From the NCBI GenBank assembly GCA_019321725.1, contig CM033121.1:5766001-5830000 (forward strand): DNA of 64,000 nt, given 5' to 3'. The translations under genes were made by a program, and so were the position numbers. Below the pieces are notes generated by a model, which saw nothing but the letters and a program-made list of their open reading frames with translations, searched no databases and had not been told where the DNA came from. Of the stretch, positions 31,956-45,800 are shown piece by piece. Within the stretch, counting starts at the first letter, position 1; each line of letters starts with the position of its first letter. Origin of the DNA: Paulownia fortunei. Lineage: Eukaryota; Streptophyta; Magnoliopsida; Lamiales; Paulowniaceae.

Positions 31956-34199
31956 TGTTGGGTTCGCTATAATCGCAGGGGTATACGCAGCGGAAAATTA
32001 AAAATTTTATCAAACATAAATTTAACCCCTTTGATTCGAAAGCGATTTTAACGATCGCGCTTATTCAAGTGAATATATATATAAATATAAAATCGGATTA
32101 TACCTTTCGTGCACTCCGGTTGTTGTAGGGAATGAAGCAATCAATTGCTTATCCTGGACTATCAGAACTCGCAGGGATCCAAGTGTCTCCCCTCTATCAG
32201 GTCCACGATACGGAAAGCAACACCAATCAAAAGGATTCGCTAGTATCCTTTTAATTGTTTACTAATCTAGAATCGGAGTATATTTTCAAGAACAATAAAG
32301 ATTGATTCTTTATGTTCTTGAAACAATAATATGAAGAAAATAACAAGAAACTGATTTTCCTTTTTTTTTTCTTTTCTTTTTCTTGAAGAGTAAAAATAGA
32401 AGACTTTAAACAAAATATTTTTTTGCTCAAATTTTTGAATTGAATTATGTAATTTTCATCCCTCATATATATATAGGGTTGAAAATTTTAATCCTTTTCC
32501 AACTCTTGGAAAGTTTTTCTATTTTGAACTACTTCAAAGCCTTATCTTGGAAGGATTCCAAATCTTTCAAGAACTCTTCTTTTTTTTTTTCACTCTTCTA
32601 TTGTATGTGGACTAATTTGAGACTACATTAATCATCAAAACTGTCTATATACATTGTTGATATTAATTTGAACTCTTCAAATAATATCAAGATAGATATA
32701 TATATCATATATATATACTATAATTATATTTATACATAAATTAAATCTTAGTGGCCTATTTTATCCTATAAAATTGGTCACTTTATTTATTTATCTATAA
32801 ATATGTTAATTAAATAAATCATATTTATTTATTTTATTCTCTTCATACTTTAGTGGGCTTCTTAAGTGATCCACATTTATTTTGGGCTTGGACTCAAAAA
32901 TCCCCAAATCAATTCAATTGATTCAATCCCAATTTAATCAATCCAATTGATTAATTTAATTTACTCCAATTGGGCTTCCTAATCAAATTAGGTCCAATTA
33001 AATAATCCAATTACTTAATTGAATAATTTAATTTAACTATTAAATTAAATAGAACCCTTAATTAATTAATTGATCAGTATTAATTAATTAATTTCCAACC
33101 ATTGGATAAAATCTAAAATTAAAAATGTTACTTTTCATAAAGATGTGTGACCCTCTTAGGTTCACTACTAAGCTAGTAGTGGGTTTGCAACATTTACAGC
33201 TTATGAATAACAATTATTCCAATTAATTAATCCAATTAATTAATCCGCTTGGAATCAACTCCTTAATTTCAAGAACCTCACTATCCATGAAAACACCTAG
33301 CAAGTAATCATGGCAAACTAGTCTTAGGTGAAATAGCGAGTAAACCTATTTCAGTTGCGAGTACCATACACGTACGGTCCTTTCGACAGCTAATCTCCTG
33401 ATTGAATCTAAGGCATGAATTATAAGTCGAAACCCTAAATGATTCAATTGCTGTGATCCCATTTCAAGTTCCAATGATTCTTGATGAATCATAATTCATT
33501 CTGCCTTGGCCAAGGTCTTTGAATCACGAACTATGAAAACACAGGAAATTCCCTTGTTTTAAAAAAAACAAGTGTCGAATTCTATGTTGGCCACTGACAA
33601 ACCTCCATGCACACCAGTGCAACACCCAACATACCCCCTTTGTGATTGTCAAGCAATCAGAAGATATATCAAAGTGCTGTAGGATGCACACAAGGCTACC
33701 ATCGTGCCTCAAGTCTAAGGACTAGTCGTGTACTATCGCAACACAGAAATTCTTATTTCGACGGGCAAAGCCTCCAACTAAGAATTTCTTGCGGGCCATA
33801 TTCGGTGTACTTGTTCCCTAACAAGCACCCACATATATGCACTTACGTCTCTACGCTAATGCCAATGGAATGTGACATCCTCGTCTCACGAGCATGCATT
33901 ATATGTACGAGTCTTACTGAGCTATTTGATATCCCATCTCAAAAAACTCTCGACTCGGAACTTATTTAAAACCAAAGCCTTAGAGGTATGTTCCATGATC
34001 GCCATCATATGCGCGACCATGCCCCGTAGCTAAATTTGGTCTAAGGAGTTTATCTAATGTGCAGAAATAAAAAATGCAAGACATAAGATAAAAAAAATGC
34101 CATTTTTATTAATATGATTCCCAATAAGATTGTCTTTATAAAAGCAAAAGAGTATAATATACCCAATCTAATTGGGGCGTTGGGCATCCTACTCTAACA
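31956..34199 (-). mobile_element. solo-LTR-like element, copy 2 (2,244 bp), inverted relative to copy 1
   Basis: The reverse complement matches 4324-6544 from end to end: same termini TGTTAGAGTAGG and GAACCCAACA, same TATA region and same terminal block around the TGCGTATACCCCTGCGATT motif. By eye similarity is high, with scattered substitutions and short indels. Perfect GTTCT duplication flanks it, so it is an independent insertion and not part of a larger duplicated segment. No coding region. The open frame at 33646-33969 is chance. Confidence 0.85.
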
Positions 34200-34204
34200 G
34201 TTCT
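34200..34204. repeat. target-site duplication GTTCT, right copy
   Basis: Exact copy of 31951-31955 on the far side of the element. Confidence 0.92.
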
Positions 34205-34470
34205 TTATGCTAAATGGTAGTTTATGCATTTAAAGAGGCCGTAGGACTATGCTCAGATACATCAAGTGGGTCACATGTCATACTTGCGAGGCCAGTTGTG
34301 ATCAGTAGCGGCACATATAGTGGTAGGTCAAGATGTTTGAGACTTGGACAATCTTGTTTATTAGTTGTTATTAGGTGGTGATGTTACTTCATCAACTTTG
34401 ACCTCTACTTAAGAAGTCAGAAACAAGAATTTAAATTTTAGTTTTTTTTTTTTGGTTTTTCACTCTCAGC

Positions 34471-37140
34471 CATGTTTTTAAACACAGACTGAAAATCGAA
34501 TCAGACAATTAGTTGGTTGGGTTTTTGGGTCATTTGTCCAATCGGTTTAACTGATTTGAAAAAAACGGTTGAACTTAATATAAATGTATATATACATGCA
34601 TAATGTATTTAAGACAAAACTTCACAATACATGTCCATAAAAAAACATTAAACTAAAAATAGTCAAAAGTACTAGAACTAAAGACAACCATCACCAAATC
34701 GATTCCAATCATCTTCGTCCTCCAGTTATCACCTCTACTATTACCAACTCTAGTTTGACGACTAAACCATTCAAGATCAACATGTTTAACTGCCACAACT
34801 TCATTTATTTTATCTAAAATTAAGAAATAATTAGCATTAAATATTGTTAGGAATGAGATTGTAAAAGAAAAATAATAATTTTTAACCAACTTATAGATGG
34901 ATGGGAGCTTGACTCTTTCCTATTACTTGGTAATTTTTCCTCAAGCATTTTTTCAACTCCTTATCATCAAGTTTACCATCAGGTGTTTCTTCCATGTGCC
35001 AAAATTATGCCTTATCATTGCACTCATAATCGATAGATCATATGACCTCTTGCAATACTTTACCCTATAATAATCCCAAACGTAGAAATGAAGAGAAAAT
35101 TGAATAAAAAATATGTAACGTTAAATGCATGAAAGAATAAATAATATGTAACGTTAAGCATACAAAGTTTTTTTAATAAACGATACTAAATATTTTTATG
35201 CCTATTTTGTAGACATAAATCGTAATGTATGTAAATTAAGATCATTCAACCTTTAGTGCTTGAGTTCTCTTCTTAGCATTCAAAGACACTTCATTTACGG
35301 TCACATCCAGAAAAAGAAGTTGTTTAACTTAATACTTTAATTGCTAACTTCTGTAAGTTTGGAGCGTCAGTACTAAAAATCTCCACCAATCATCTAGCAC
35401 GATAGCATCATTAAGAAATGACAAAAGCTCATGGGGAATGCAAATTAGAGCAAAATAAATATTACAAATTACTAAAAATTAAATATTACCTGGCGAGTTG
35501 ATCTAGCAATGGTTAAAGCAGTTAGTACTGAAAAGCTTTTTTCTCTATCCCGAAAGAAGGATATCTCATCATATATTTTTGACTTTCAACTTTCAACTTT
35601 GTTATCAATATATTCAATAGTCCATTCATAACCTTTGACTTGTCACAAAAGAATTTTTTGTCACATTTTAAAGCGGATTCGAATAATATGTTGCAGCGGT
35701 ATATTATGTCCCATCTTCAATCATTATGTCAATCTATGGCTGATATAATCTTCTTTTGTTTCTAAATAACTCTTTGATACCCTTTCTTGTCGTGTATATG
35801 CCTTTCATACACATAACCCATGGCCGGCTTCTCATCCGAATCACAAATGCACAACAAACGTAAATGTGGAGCTTCAATTCTGACAATAATAGAATAATTG
35901 TTCCAAAATCAGTCTGATTAATTTGTTTTGCAATATCCTTCTTCAAATATCTTTTGAAATCTTGTTACCGTAGCTTGCAAATCCTCTTTATGGTCATTTA
36001 AACTTTTAAATGCAATAAAAGTAGTTGCAAAGTGAGTATTTCCAAGATAGAGAATTTCCTCCCATCATTTTCTTTTCCTCAACCAATTGGAAAGCCATTC
36101 GTTAATATAGACGAAGCATGTGACCTTAGATGCTAGAATAGCCAAATCATTAATATAAGACAATTCACCAATATCTTTCATGAACACATTAATGCTATTT
36201 GATGCTCAAGGTGACCCAAATAATGAATGGATCTATCACAAAGTAAATGTTCAGCTGTCTTATAATTGTTTGCATTATTCGAGATTATATGAACTACATA
36301 CTCACACTGCCATTTCCATAATTTCAACAAATAAGTTGCACAAATTTCAGCATTTGCCTCAGTTTTTGATGCATGAACAAACTTAATAAATGAGATTCTA
36401 GTAGGACAAAAAACGAAGAAATTAATTAATGGCCTTTGTCTAGAATCTTTCCATCCATCACCCATTATGGTACAATCAATTTCTATCCACTTAGTCCTAA
36501 AAGAATCAACAATCAATTTAACTTTTTTTGGCATTTTTCAATAGAGTAACTTGCAAAGCATGGTAACTAGTCCCAGTATAATTATAACCCATGGATGTAA
36601 ATTCACTCATGGCAATTTGGAGAAAAGGAGAATTGCAAACATGCGAAAGTATACATGCATCATAAAACCACAATGCAAGTGCCAAGTCATCATGCCATTT
36701 TTTTACTTTGTAAGGAAGCTTTTATAGTAAGTTGAGAGGGATCAACAATACCATTTTCAAAGTAAGTCTCCAACCCAGTTGTGGCTTTTCTCTTTCTCAA
36801 GGATATAGGTTGCCCAACCTTGTGCCTTCTCCCTGGATTGATATTCCTTGAGCACAAGGGACAATGTCTTGAATATCATCATTACTTTCAAACTCATGTG
36901 TACCTGGACATAATGGATCTTCATTATTTAATAGATTCTCCTCTTTTGCTATTTCACTATTCTCCCTTAAAGACAATTGGATCATAAATTGAACATTTGG
37001 AGTTACCATCTTGCTAGAGACAACATTCCCTTTTGCTCAAACAAGATTTTGCTTCATAAGATTAATACCCCTTGTATAAAAGAAGCATGGCAAAATCTAC
37101 AAGTTAAAGTCTTCTTTTCTTCAGCATTTGTTGCCTAAAA
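34471..37140 (-). pseudogene. hAT-family transposase remnant A (BED / DUF659)
   Basis: Reads right to left. Near 37100 the minus strand encodes a BED-finger-like KTLTCRFCHA. 36178-36534 is the DUF659 region (DCTIMGDGWKDSRQRPLINF, then VVHIISNNANNYKTAEHLLC). 35734-35946 continues it (KGIYTTRKGIKELFRNKRRL). Near 35000-35060 a tail with RSYDL corresponds to YKRPYDL of copy B. Frames are interrupted many times, so it is inactive. The left end, CATGTTTTTAAAC at 34471, resembles the outer end of copy B. Confidence 0.8.
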
Positions 37141-39285
37141 TTTTCATTCCCAAATGATTGTCCTTAGGCTTCAATAGACTGAAGAGCTCTTGAAATAGAT
37201 GAAGATAACATAAGTTTGATGGTGATGATATTATTCAAGCATTAACCTTCCACCAATTCAAGGAATATCAATCCAAGGATAGGGCCGCAAGATTGGGCAA
37301 CCTGCATCTTTAAGGAAGAGAAAAACCACAATTGGGAGACTTACTTTAAAATGCGTTGTGGTTTTATGATACATGTATACCTTTGAATGCTTTTTTTTTT
37401 TTTTCCAAATCACCATAAGTAGAGTTGTAGCCATGGGTCTGTTATCATGCTTTGCGAGTTAATCTATTGAAAGGTGTCAAAAAAATGTTGAATTGATTGT
37501 TAATTCTTTTAGAAGTAAGTGGATAGAAATTGGTTGTACTAATGTGTGATGGATGAAAAGATTCTAGACACAGAGGCCATTACTTAATTTCTTGGTTTAT
37601 TGTCATATTGGAATTTCATTTATTAAGTTTGTTGATGTATCTGGAGTTGAGGCTGTGTAACTTATTTTTGGAAATAGGTAGTGTGAGTAATGTGGTTCAT
37701 ATGGTCTCGGATAATGCAAATAATTATAAAGCAGCTGGACATTTACTTTGTAATAATATCCATCCTTGTGCAGCTCATTGCATTAATTTGATCATGAAAG
37801 ATGTTGGAATAATTGTTTTGTTACTATTAGAATTGGAGCTCCACTATGTTTCTTGTGCATTTGTGATTTTAATGAGAAGTCAACCATAATTTATGTGTAT
37901 GAAGGCTTGTATAGGACAAAGAAGGGTATTAAAGAGTTGCTTAGAAACCGAAAAAGATTATATCAACCCGATATTGTTATTATTGATCTAAGATGGGTTA
38001 GGATGTTGCAGAAAAGCCTACATGTTGTAGCATATTATTTGAATCCAGCAGTACAATATGACAAAAAGATTTCTTTTGTGACAAGCCAGAGGTTATAAAT
38101 GAATTATTGGATGTTATTGATAACAATGTTGAGAGTATGAAGTTAAATATATATGAAGGGATGTCTTTATTTCGGAATAGAGAAAAAAGCTTTTCAGGAG
38201 GAACGGCTTTGATGGTTACTAGATCAACTTGTTCATGTAACATAATTTGTAGTAGTTTGTAATATTTATTTTTGCCATAATTTGTATTTTTCATTTGTTT
38301 TTGTCCTTTTATTTCTTAATGATATTATCTTGCTAGATGATTGGTGGAGTTGATGTTGATGCTCCAAACTAAGTTAGAAATAAAATTATAAGTCAAACAA
38401 CATCTTTTCAATGTGAGCACAATTGGAGTGTCTTTGAGTGCATTCATGCTACGAGAAATAGATTTAAACAACCAATGTTGAATGATTTAGCTTACATGCA
38501 TTATAACTTACATATGCAAAACAAGTATAAATATTGTTTTAATTTTTTTTTCGTGCACTTAACATTACCTATTTTGATTCTATTTTCTCTTCATTTCTAC
38601 ACTTGGGAATATAATAGGGTTAAGTACAAGAGGCCATATGATCTTGTTGATTATGAGTGCATTGACAAGACAAGAGTTTTAGGTCATGGAAGAATCGCTT
38701 GATGGTGAACTTGATGAGGGGGTGGAAAATATACTTGAAGAAAAATTACCTAGAAAAGGAAAGAGTCAAGCTTTCATCCATCTATAGGTTGGTTTAGATT
38801 ATTTTTCTTTCAAAATCTCATTCCTAACATTGTTTAATGTTGATTGTTTCTTAATTTTAGATGAGAAAAATGATGTGGGACTAAAGATGTTGATCTTGAA
38901 TGCTTTGGTCGTCAACTACAGTTGGTGGTAGTGGTGGAGACGACATGGAGTAAGATGATTGGAAGATTGAGATTCGTGATTGGTTTTTGTCTAGTACTTT
39001 GACTATTTTTAGTTTAATTGTTTTTCTATGCACGTGTTTTGAAGTTATGTATTAAAATCAGGTGTCAAACAAGTATACATTAACATTTTCTACTTATTTT
39101 GGAGTTACATATTTGGATATGTATTTCTATTTATTCTTGCTTTATTTACATTTTTTAGTTCTATCATCTTGATACTCATATTTAGCTTTGATATATGTAT
39201 AAATATGTAATTTATATTCTCAAAACAATTCAACTGGTTGGATCAATGACTCAGTTAATTTTTCTGTTTGGGTTTAAAAACATTG
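37141..39285 (+). pseudogene. hAT-family transposase remnant B (DUF659), mirror image of A
   Basis: Reads left to right. 37260-37600 is collinear with the reverse complement of 36540-36860 (shared CAAGGAATATCAATCCA, TTGGGCAACCT, GGTTTTATGAT). 37608-37889 encodes HMVSDNANNYKAAGHLLCNN and PCAAHCINLIMKDVG, the DUF659/hAT core. 37853-38098 continues with GLYRTKKGIKELLRNRKRLY and LRWVRMLQKSLHVVAYYLNP. The C-terminal tail VKYKRPYDLVDYECID is at about 38619-38665. Several frameshifts and an internal deletion relative to A make it inactive. The right end at 39285 read inward is CAATGTTTTTAAACCC, matching the left end of A. Confidence 0.8.
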
Positions 39286-42200
39286 GAAAGAGTAAAAGAC
39301 TAGAAGGAAGCTTGGACATCACGTGGATAAGATAGAAAAGCCCTACGTTTGTCCTTAGTTATTTTTTGTTTATGACTATGGAAATAAATAGTGAAATCTG
39401 GGGGTTGACCGATTCGTCGGGTTGCCGGTTCTGTCGTTTTTAGTGTTTCGGTGGGGGTTATTTAATGACAGTTTCTAAAGCGTAACCAGACTGGCCTTGT
39501 GGCCGGTTTACCGTTAAACCGGGCAAAGACTGTCTGGTCCAAATCTGAAAATATTGCTAAAAAACACTGCTCTTGGCCCTGTCACTTCCAATGAAGGAGA
39601 ATAATACATTAATTAGCATGCTGAAACCACATTCTGATAGTTTAGATACCTGTTATCAGGTTCTTGTTCTACAAATTTTATTTGGTTGGTATGGAAAATA
39701 CTTGTGGTAGGAGATCCATCAAACTGTTTGTCTCAAATTGGCTTGATGTTTACTCTTTTACCACTTTATTTCTTTTGGCAAGTTGCTCATATTTATTATT
39801 GTTTTAATATTTTACAGGCCCGCGAGCTTGTTGCTTGCAAGATTCATGAACTCAGAAGAACTAATGAACAATAATACCACATATGAGGCGTCTCAACCAA
39901 GACTTGAGAATCTTGAAGAAATAGCATTGCTTTCATATTTGCTATTTTTGGTCTGTTTTTCATGTCTTCGGATCCAAAATCCCACATCATATGATGAACA
40001 TTTTGTCATACATTGATGTGACTCACATAAGATATTGCTTCTCAGAAAGCTTATTTCTCATATCAACCTAGCATTTTCCTTTGTGAGTGAGCAAGTTGAC
40101 AAGTTGGAGGCTTGCAGGTATGATATATATCCTAAAAAATTGTACCTGCAGGCGTGCATGTGAGTTCAATACTCACATATATGAACCACATTTGCAGGGT
40201 GAATGTTTCTTGGAATGAGATTATTATCGCTATCTGCACTATGTACACAACAAACTAATGTTGCTTGATGTGGATGTTATGGTACTGATGGATCAATTAT
40301 ATTAGACGTTTGTACTATGTCATTAAGGTGATCCGACAAAAAAGAGTAGTAGTTAGCTTAGTATGAGATGCCTATTGTCATGCTTTGATTTTATTCGACA
40401 TAATCTTTAGAGGATCTGCTTTGACATTTACGTTACTATGAATTATTTGTGCAGTCTTCTTTCGTAAATGCTTTCGATTATTTGCAGCAACACATTGTAG
40501 AGTGATAGTCAGGCTTGTGTGATGCCCAACGTTATGAATCTTATATTTGATGCATATAATTAAAACTTAGAATGTGTGCCAAGTTTTTTCAATTACATGT
40601 AATGTTAGCACTTCCAAAATGTACATGCATGCACATATTATACACAACTTTTCTATTTTCTCCGTAAAATCTTCTACGCTTCTTCAACTGTGGGGAAGTG
40701 GGTATTTGAAATTTTTTCTATATATGTTCAAAATTGAACCTGCTAAGTTGCCAAAAAGGGAGGGAAAAAAAAGAGAAAATATATATAAAAAAAAGTAAAA
40801 AATAAAATAAAAATGCAACTCTTTATTATTAATATTTATTTGCTCGATTCTGTGTATGCATTACGCAGGGGAATGGAGCTTTTGGCCATCAACTCTTTGA
40901 ATATGGTCAAGTAGAATTTTGTATTGATATTTGGATTTTATTTGAAGTTGATAACATAATTAGGACGTTAAAAAGGTGAATATTTAAGAATGCTTCCAAT
41001 TAGAAAAAAAAAAAGTAACTTTCTTCAATAATATTCAACTAGGGTTTTGTTTATAATTATTTAGCTAATAACTTAGTGAATATATTTTGATAATTTCAGT
41101 TATTATATAATTGATATTTGAGGATGGTCTCTTCCCATAGTAATAAAGAGAGGTATTTACAGCATCAAGCGAGAAATGCACTTCTATGGTTTTCTTTATA
41201 TCAATTGGCATTACTGTATATCCAATTAGTAATTTAAGTATGATTTAATAAATAATAATTGATAATATCGAAGCATGAAAATATTGGTTATTGCATTCCA
41301 AATAAGCCAAGTTTTAGCTAGAATCTCTAAAATGGAAAGGACAAAGCTGAAGTTGTGTACATCAAACTAACAAGAAGATGGAGTATTGAATGTAAACATG
41401 GTACAAGTGTTTGGGAGAGGAAGCTTTGTCTCAATCTCGTTAGCATTTATGGTCGCGCCCTTGATTCATCCTTCAAGATAATTTAGGAGACGAAATTTCT
41501 GATCTTCCAAGCCATCTATAGTTTAGAATTTTTTCTTTCTTCTTTATTATTATTATTTTTGGCTCTAAGCAAGTCACTTACTAGTTTATATTATCTCGAT
41601 TCTTAGACAAATGAGATTTCTAATATCCTTTCTCTGACAGAAATGGTTCGGACTTCCTGAAGTCGGTCGGGCTTTCCTAATTTCAAAGAGTAAGTTCCAA
41701 GATTCTGCGGGTAGGATTCATACCCTCATCTTAGAGGGTGTTGATTAGGGGAGTCCGAGACATATTATATATCTTTTGACCTTAGAAGATCTTTTCACGC
41801 TTGCAGGGCATGACTTTTGTCAATTCGACTTTTGTCCATAATATCATAGAACAAGTTTGTGATTTTTGAAGCTAACTATAATTTTGAGAATCATTTTTAT
41901 TTCCAGGGCTTGGTCCTTGTCGATAACTTCAAGAAAGAATGAATTTTTTTTTCAAAAATGAATGAAAAACAAGGTATTTAGATCCTCTCCAATATTAACT
42001 TGGATATATTAATTTGTGATGCACTTCACATAAAAGAGTTCAATTGCATAAGAAATGAACTAAGCACATGCATTACATTATCATCATAAAAATAGGATTC
42101 TTTATTATCGGCCACCAAATTTGACTCGATTGATAGTTGCAATTTACACAAAATTTAAAGTCAGTATTTTGTGCTTATTTTTTATTATGTTTTAGATTTG

Positions 42201-42864
42201 TATGTATTTGTTTGTTACTTATTTTCTCACATAGATTACGAAATGCTGAAGTAGGAAAGAAATCAGAAAAATAAACTTGTCATTTTCGAGGAAATTTTAG
42301 AATTTTTTTCACTTGACTGACATTTATGTACTGTAATCAGAAAAGTACTTTTTCTCCATTACTGGTGCCAATTTTTTGCTAAATTACGAGTTGCAACTAA
42401 AATAATAACAAACCAATATTTTGTGCCTATTTTTCAACTCTCCTAAACACTTACATAATCAGAATAGTTCTATTTCTCCATTAGTGGCCACAAATTTTGC
42501 TAAATTACAAGTTGCGATTGACATAAAATTCAACAAATCAATACTTTGTGCCTATTTCTCAATCTCTGTTGGATTTATTTCCTTTTTTTTTTTATGTGTT
42601 TTTTGCTCATTTTCTCCCATGAATGATCCATATGCTAAAGTAGGATAGGGAAGCACAGATAAAACTCCAGGAGTTACAGATGGAAAACATACATAGTTGA
42701 TCATTTCAAATGCCAAAAACTATTTATAACATTACAGTGCTCAGCAGGGCTAATTCACAGTTTTCTTGAATGCCAATATGTGATTTGTGAAGAATATCCC
42801 CAACATTCCCTGATAAACTGCACTGTATTACAACAATTACAAGCCAACATGTTCTCCTAGCCTG
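39286..42864. other. intergenic, between the hAT pair and the ABCB gene
   Basis: 39400-39545 is GC-richer and contains GGTTGCCGGTT, GGCCGGTTTACCG and CCGGGC motifs like hAT-type ends, but no clear element can be delimited. 39820-40250 holds several short frames with plausible splice sites (see findings) but no recognisable protein. 41670-41770 contains a GC-richer unassigned stretch. 42660-42864 is probably the ABCB 3'-UTR. Confidence 0.45.
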
Positions 42865-45800
42865 CTAAGAAGTATGGCCATGTTGTAACTTGATCAGTGA
42901 ATAGTAGGAACCGCGACTTCCAATATTAAGAAGTTCAGAATGTGATCCTTTCTCCACAACCTTCCCATTCTTAATCACCACGATGCAATCTGCCTTCTGT
43001 ATAGTCGATAAACGATGAGCTACAATCACACAAGTCCTCCCAACCATCATTTTCTCTAGTGCTTCTTGGACTAGATTTTCCGACATGCTGTCCAGGGCAC
43101 TGGTTGCCTCATCCAAGAGAAGGATTGATGGATTCTTGAGAATTGCACGAGCAAGGGCGATCCGTTGCTTTTGTCCTCCTGAAAGCTGGACTCCTCTTTC
43201 TCCACAGTAAGTTTGGTATCCATTTTTCAGTGAACTGCTTAACAGGGAGCATTCTGTCAAAAAAAATCAGTCTGAAATGTTTCCAGTACAGTGAATAAAA
43301 GGGAGTGTAGCTCACCTTATGAATTCATGAGCATTAGCAAGCACTGCAGCTTTCCTAATTTCAGATTCTGTGGCATTCTCATTGCCATATACTATGTTTT
43401 CATGGATGGTTCCAGCAAAAAGTGTCGGTTCCTGACTCACTAGTGCAATGTGAGATCTTAAGTCTCTCAAGTTGTAGCTTTTGATATCTTGATCATCTAT
43501 AAGAACAGTTCCTTTTATCGGATCGTAGAACCTTTCGATCAATCCGATAATGGTTGATTTGCCTGAACCACTTTGTCCTACAAGTGCCACTGTTCTTCCA
43601 GCTTCAATCTTGAGACTAAGGCCCTGGAAGATCATTTGCTCCGGCCTTGATGGATAGGAAAAGAACACACCATTTAGATCTATCCGCCCTTTTAATCCTT
43701 TCTTTACCTTGAAACCATCAGGGTTGTCCGGCTCAATCTCACTTTTTCTGTTCAAAATTGCAAAAACAGATTTGACGGAGTTGCTGCCTTTAGCCAAATC
43801 AGACGACATGCTTCCTGCATCTGCAATGTTCTTACCAGTGCTCATCAAGATGAAGAAAGCTTGAAACAGATGCTTTGAGCTCACTAATCCCTTGTTCATT
43901 AGCCTCCCTCCATACCAATATGTCAAAGCTATAGCAGCTGTGGTTAGAAATTGGGAAATAAACAAGCCTATTCCAGAAAACCATGATTGTTTTATGCTCT
44001 CTTTTTGTGGTCTTCTCAGAGTTGCTGCAAAGAGGTCAAGAATCTTTCTCTGAGAAGAAAATGCGGTGATAGTCCTGTGATTGACCACTGCTTCACTTGC
44101 TAGCTGGCTTCCTTCATTTTGCGCCTTTTGGGCCCTTGCAGACATCTGTTTCATCAGAATGCTTTTCGAATAGAAGCTTGCAATAATTAAAGGCTGTATA
44201 GCAATCACCACTATCGAAACTCTCCATGTGAGAATTAGTCCAAGCATAAAAGCAACAAAAGCACTTGTGAAGACCTGAACCAATAATGACATACGATCTC
44301 CTACAAGACATCGAACCACATTGGCTTCTGTGGACAGCCGTGCACAGACTGCAGCACTTGTGTTCTCTTCCATATCAAACCAACCTATCTCAAATGTGAG
44401 AATGTTTTGAAGAACCTTTTCCCGTATCCTCTTGGTTAATCGCTCTCCCATGATCGCAAAATTGTAATGCTGGAGTAAATTGGAAAAGAAGCTTATAACA
44501 GCTATACTTAAGAAGATCATACAGTAAGATGAGGTTTCTGATTTTATACGTGATTTGTCATTATTGAAGTATACAGAGACAACTGATCCCAAGCAATAGG
44601 CATTAATAGGCTGGACTGCTCCAAAGCCAGTAGCTCCTAGACACCCTAGCAAGGCTCTCTTCCACTCTGGTGCATTCATTCGAATTAACTGCCACTGTGA
44701 AAGACTGGGGGAAGAGGTAGCATCTAATTTTTCATCTTCACTATCATAATAAGAAATCATGTTGATTGAGGGAACCACACTCATGCTTAAAGCTGGGCTA
44801 AAGGGGGAAGCAGGGCTGTTTTGCCAGCTTGACCTAACACTGTAAGGCGACTTGGGAGTACTTCGATATATCAAATTCTTTTGGTTTCTTCCCACCATAG
44901 GGTGATAGGGACGAGAAGAGGCTTCATTCTCTGTTGCTGATTGCTGCAATTTCACCATTTTAGAGTAAACTCCACCTTCTCCATTATTTTTTTGCATCAG
45001 TCTATCATGAGGACCTGATTCTACGACTCTCCCTAACTCGAGAACCACAATCATATCAGCATTACGGATTGTGGTGAGGCGATGAGCAATAACAATTGTC
45101 GTCCTTCCTTGTGAAGCCTGATCAATGGCATCCTGCATTATTCTTTCAGATTGTGTGTCAAGGGCACTAGTAGCTTCATCAAGCAGAAGAATTCTTGGAT
45201 CTTTAAGCAATGCCCTTGCTATTGCAATCCTTTGCTTCTGCCCTCCTGATAATTGAAAGCCAAACTGGCCCACCTGATATCAGAATTGAAACTTCAGAAA
45301 CTCAAGCACAAAACAATTATAACAAAAAGTTATTCCATGCTGAAGCATATTGATGGCTTACCTGAGTTTCATATCCTCCTGGTAATTTGATGATGAAGTC
45401 ATGTGCATTTGCGGCCTTAGCTGCACTTATAATCTGTTCCATGGAAGCATCTTCCTTTCCAAACAAAATATTTTCCTTTATGGATGTTGCGAAGAGAATT
45501 GGCTCTTGATTTACCATCCCCATCTGTGATCTCAGCCATTTAAGCTTGAGTCTTTTTATTCTGTGTCCATCAAGCAGTATATCTCCTTTGATAGGGTCAT
45601 AAAACCTTTCAAGCAAGGAAATAACTGTGGATTTTCCAGAACCACTTCCTCCCACAAGGCCAACAGTCTTCCCAGCTTTTACTTTAAGATTGAACCCCTG
45701 AAGAATTGGTGTATCCATTCTTGATGGATAACTGAAATAAACGTCCTTGAATTCAATTTCACCATGTACATAAGATAAAACTTTCCCTTTGTCATCTTCC

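Noticed and set aside
36797..37009. 70-codon frame between the two hAT copies, considered as a separate gene
   Set aside because: It lies inside remnant A upstream of its DUF659 part and is the N-terminal linker of that dead transposase.
43109..43315. 68-codon minus-strand frame over the ABCB exon 6/7 intron
   Set aside because: It is another frame across an intron and the conserved NBD2 exon; the ABC signature lies in the frame used for the gene.
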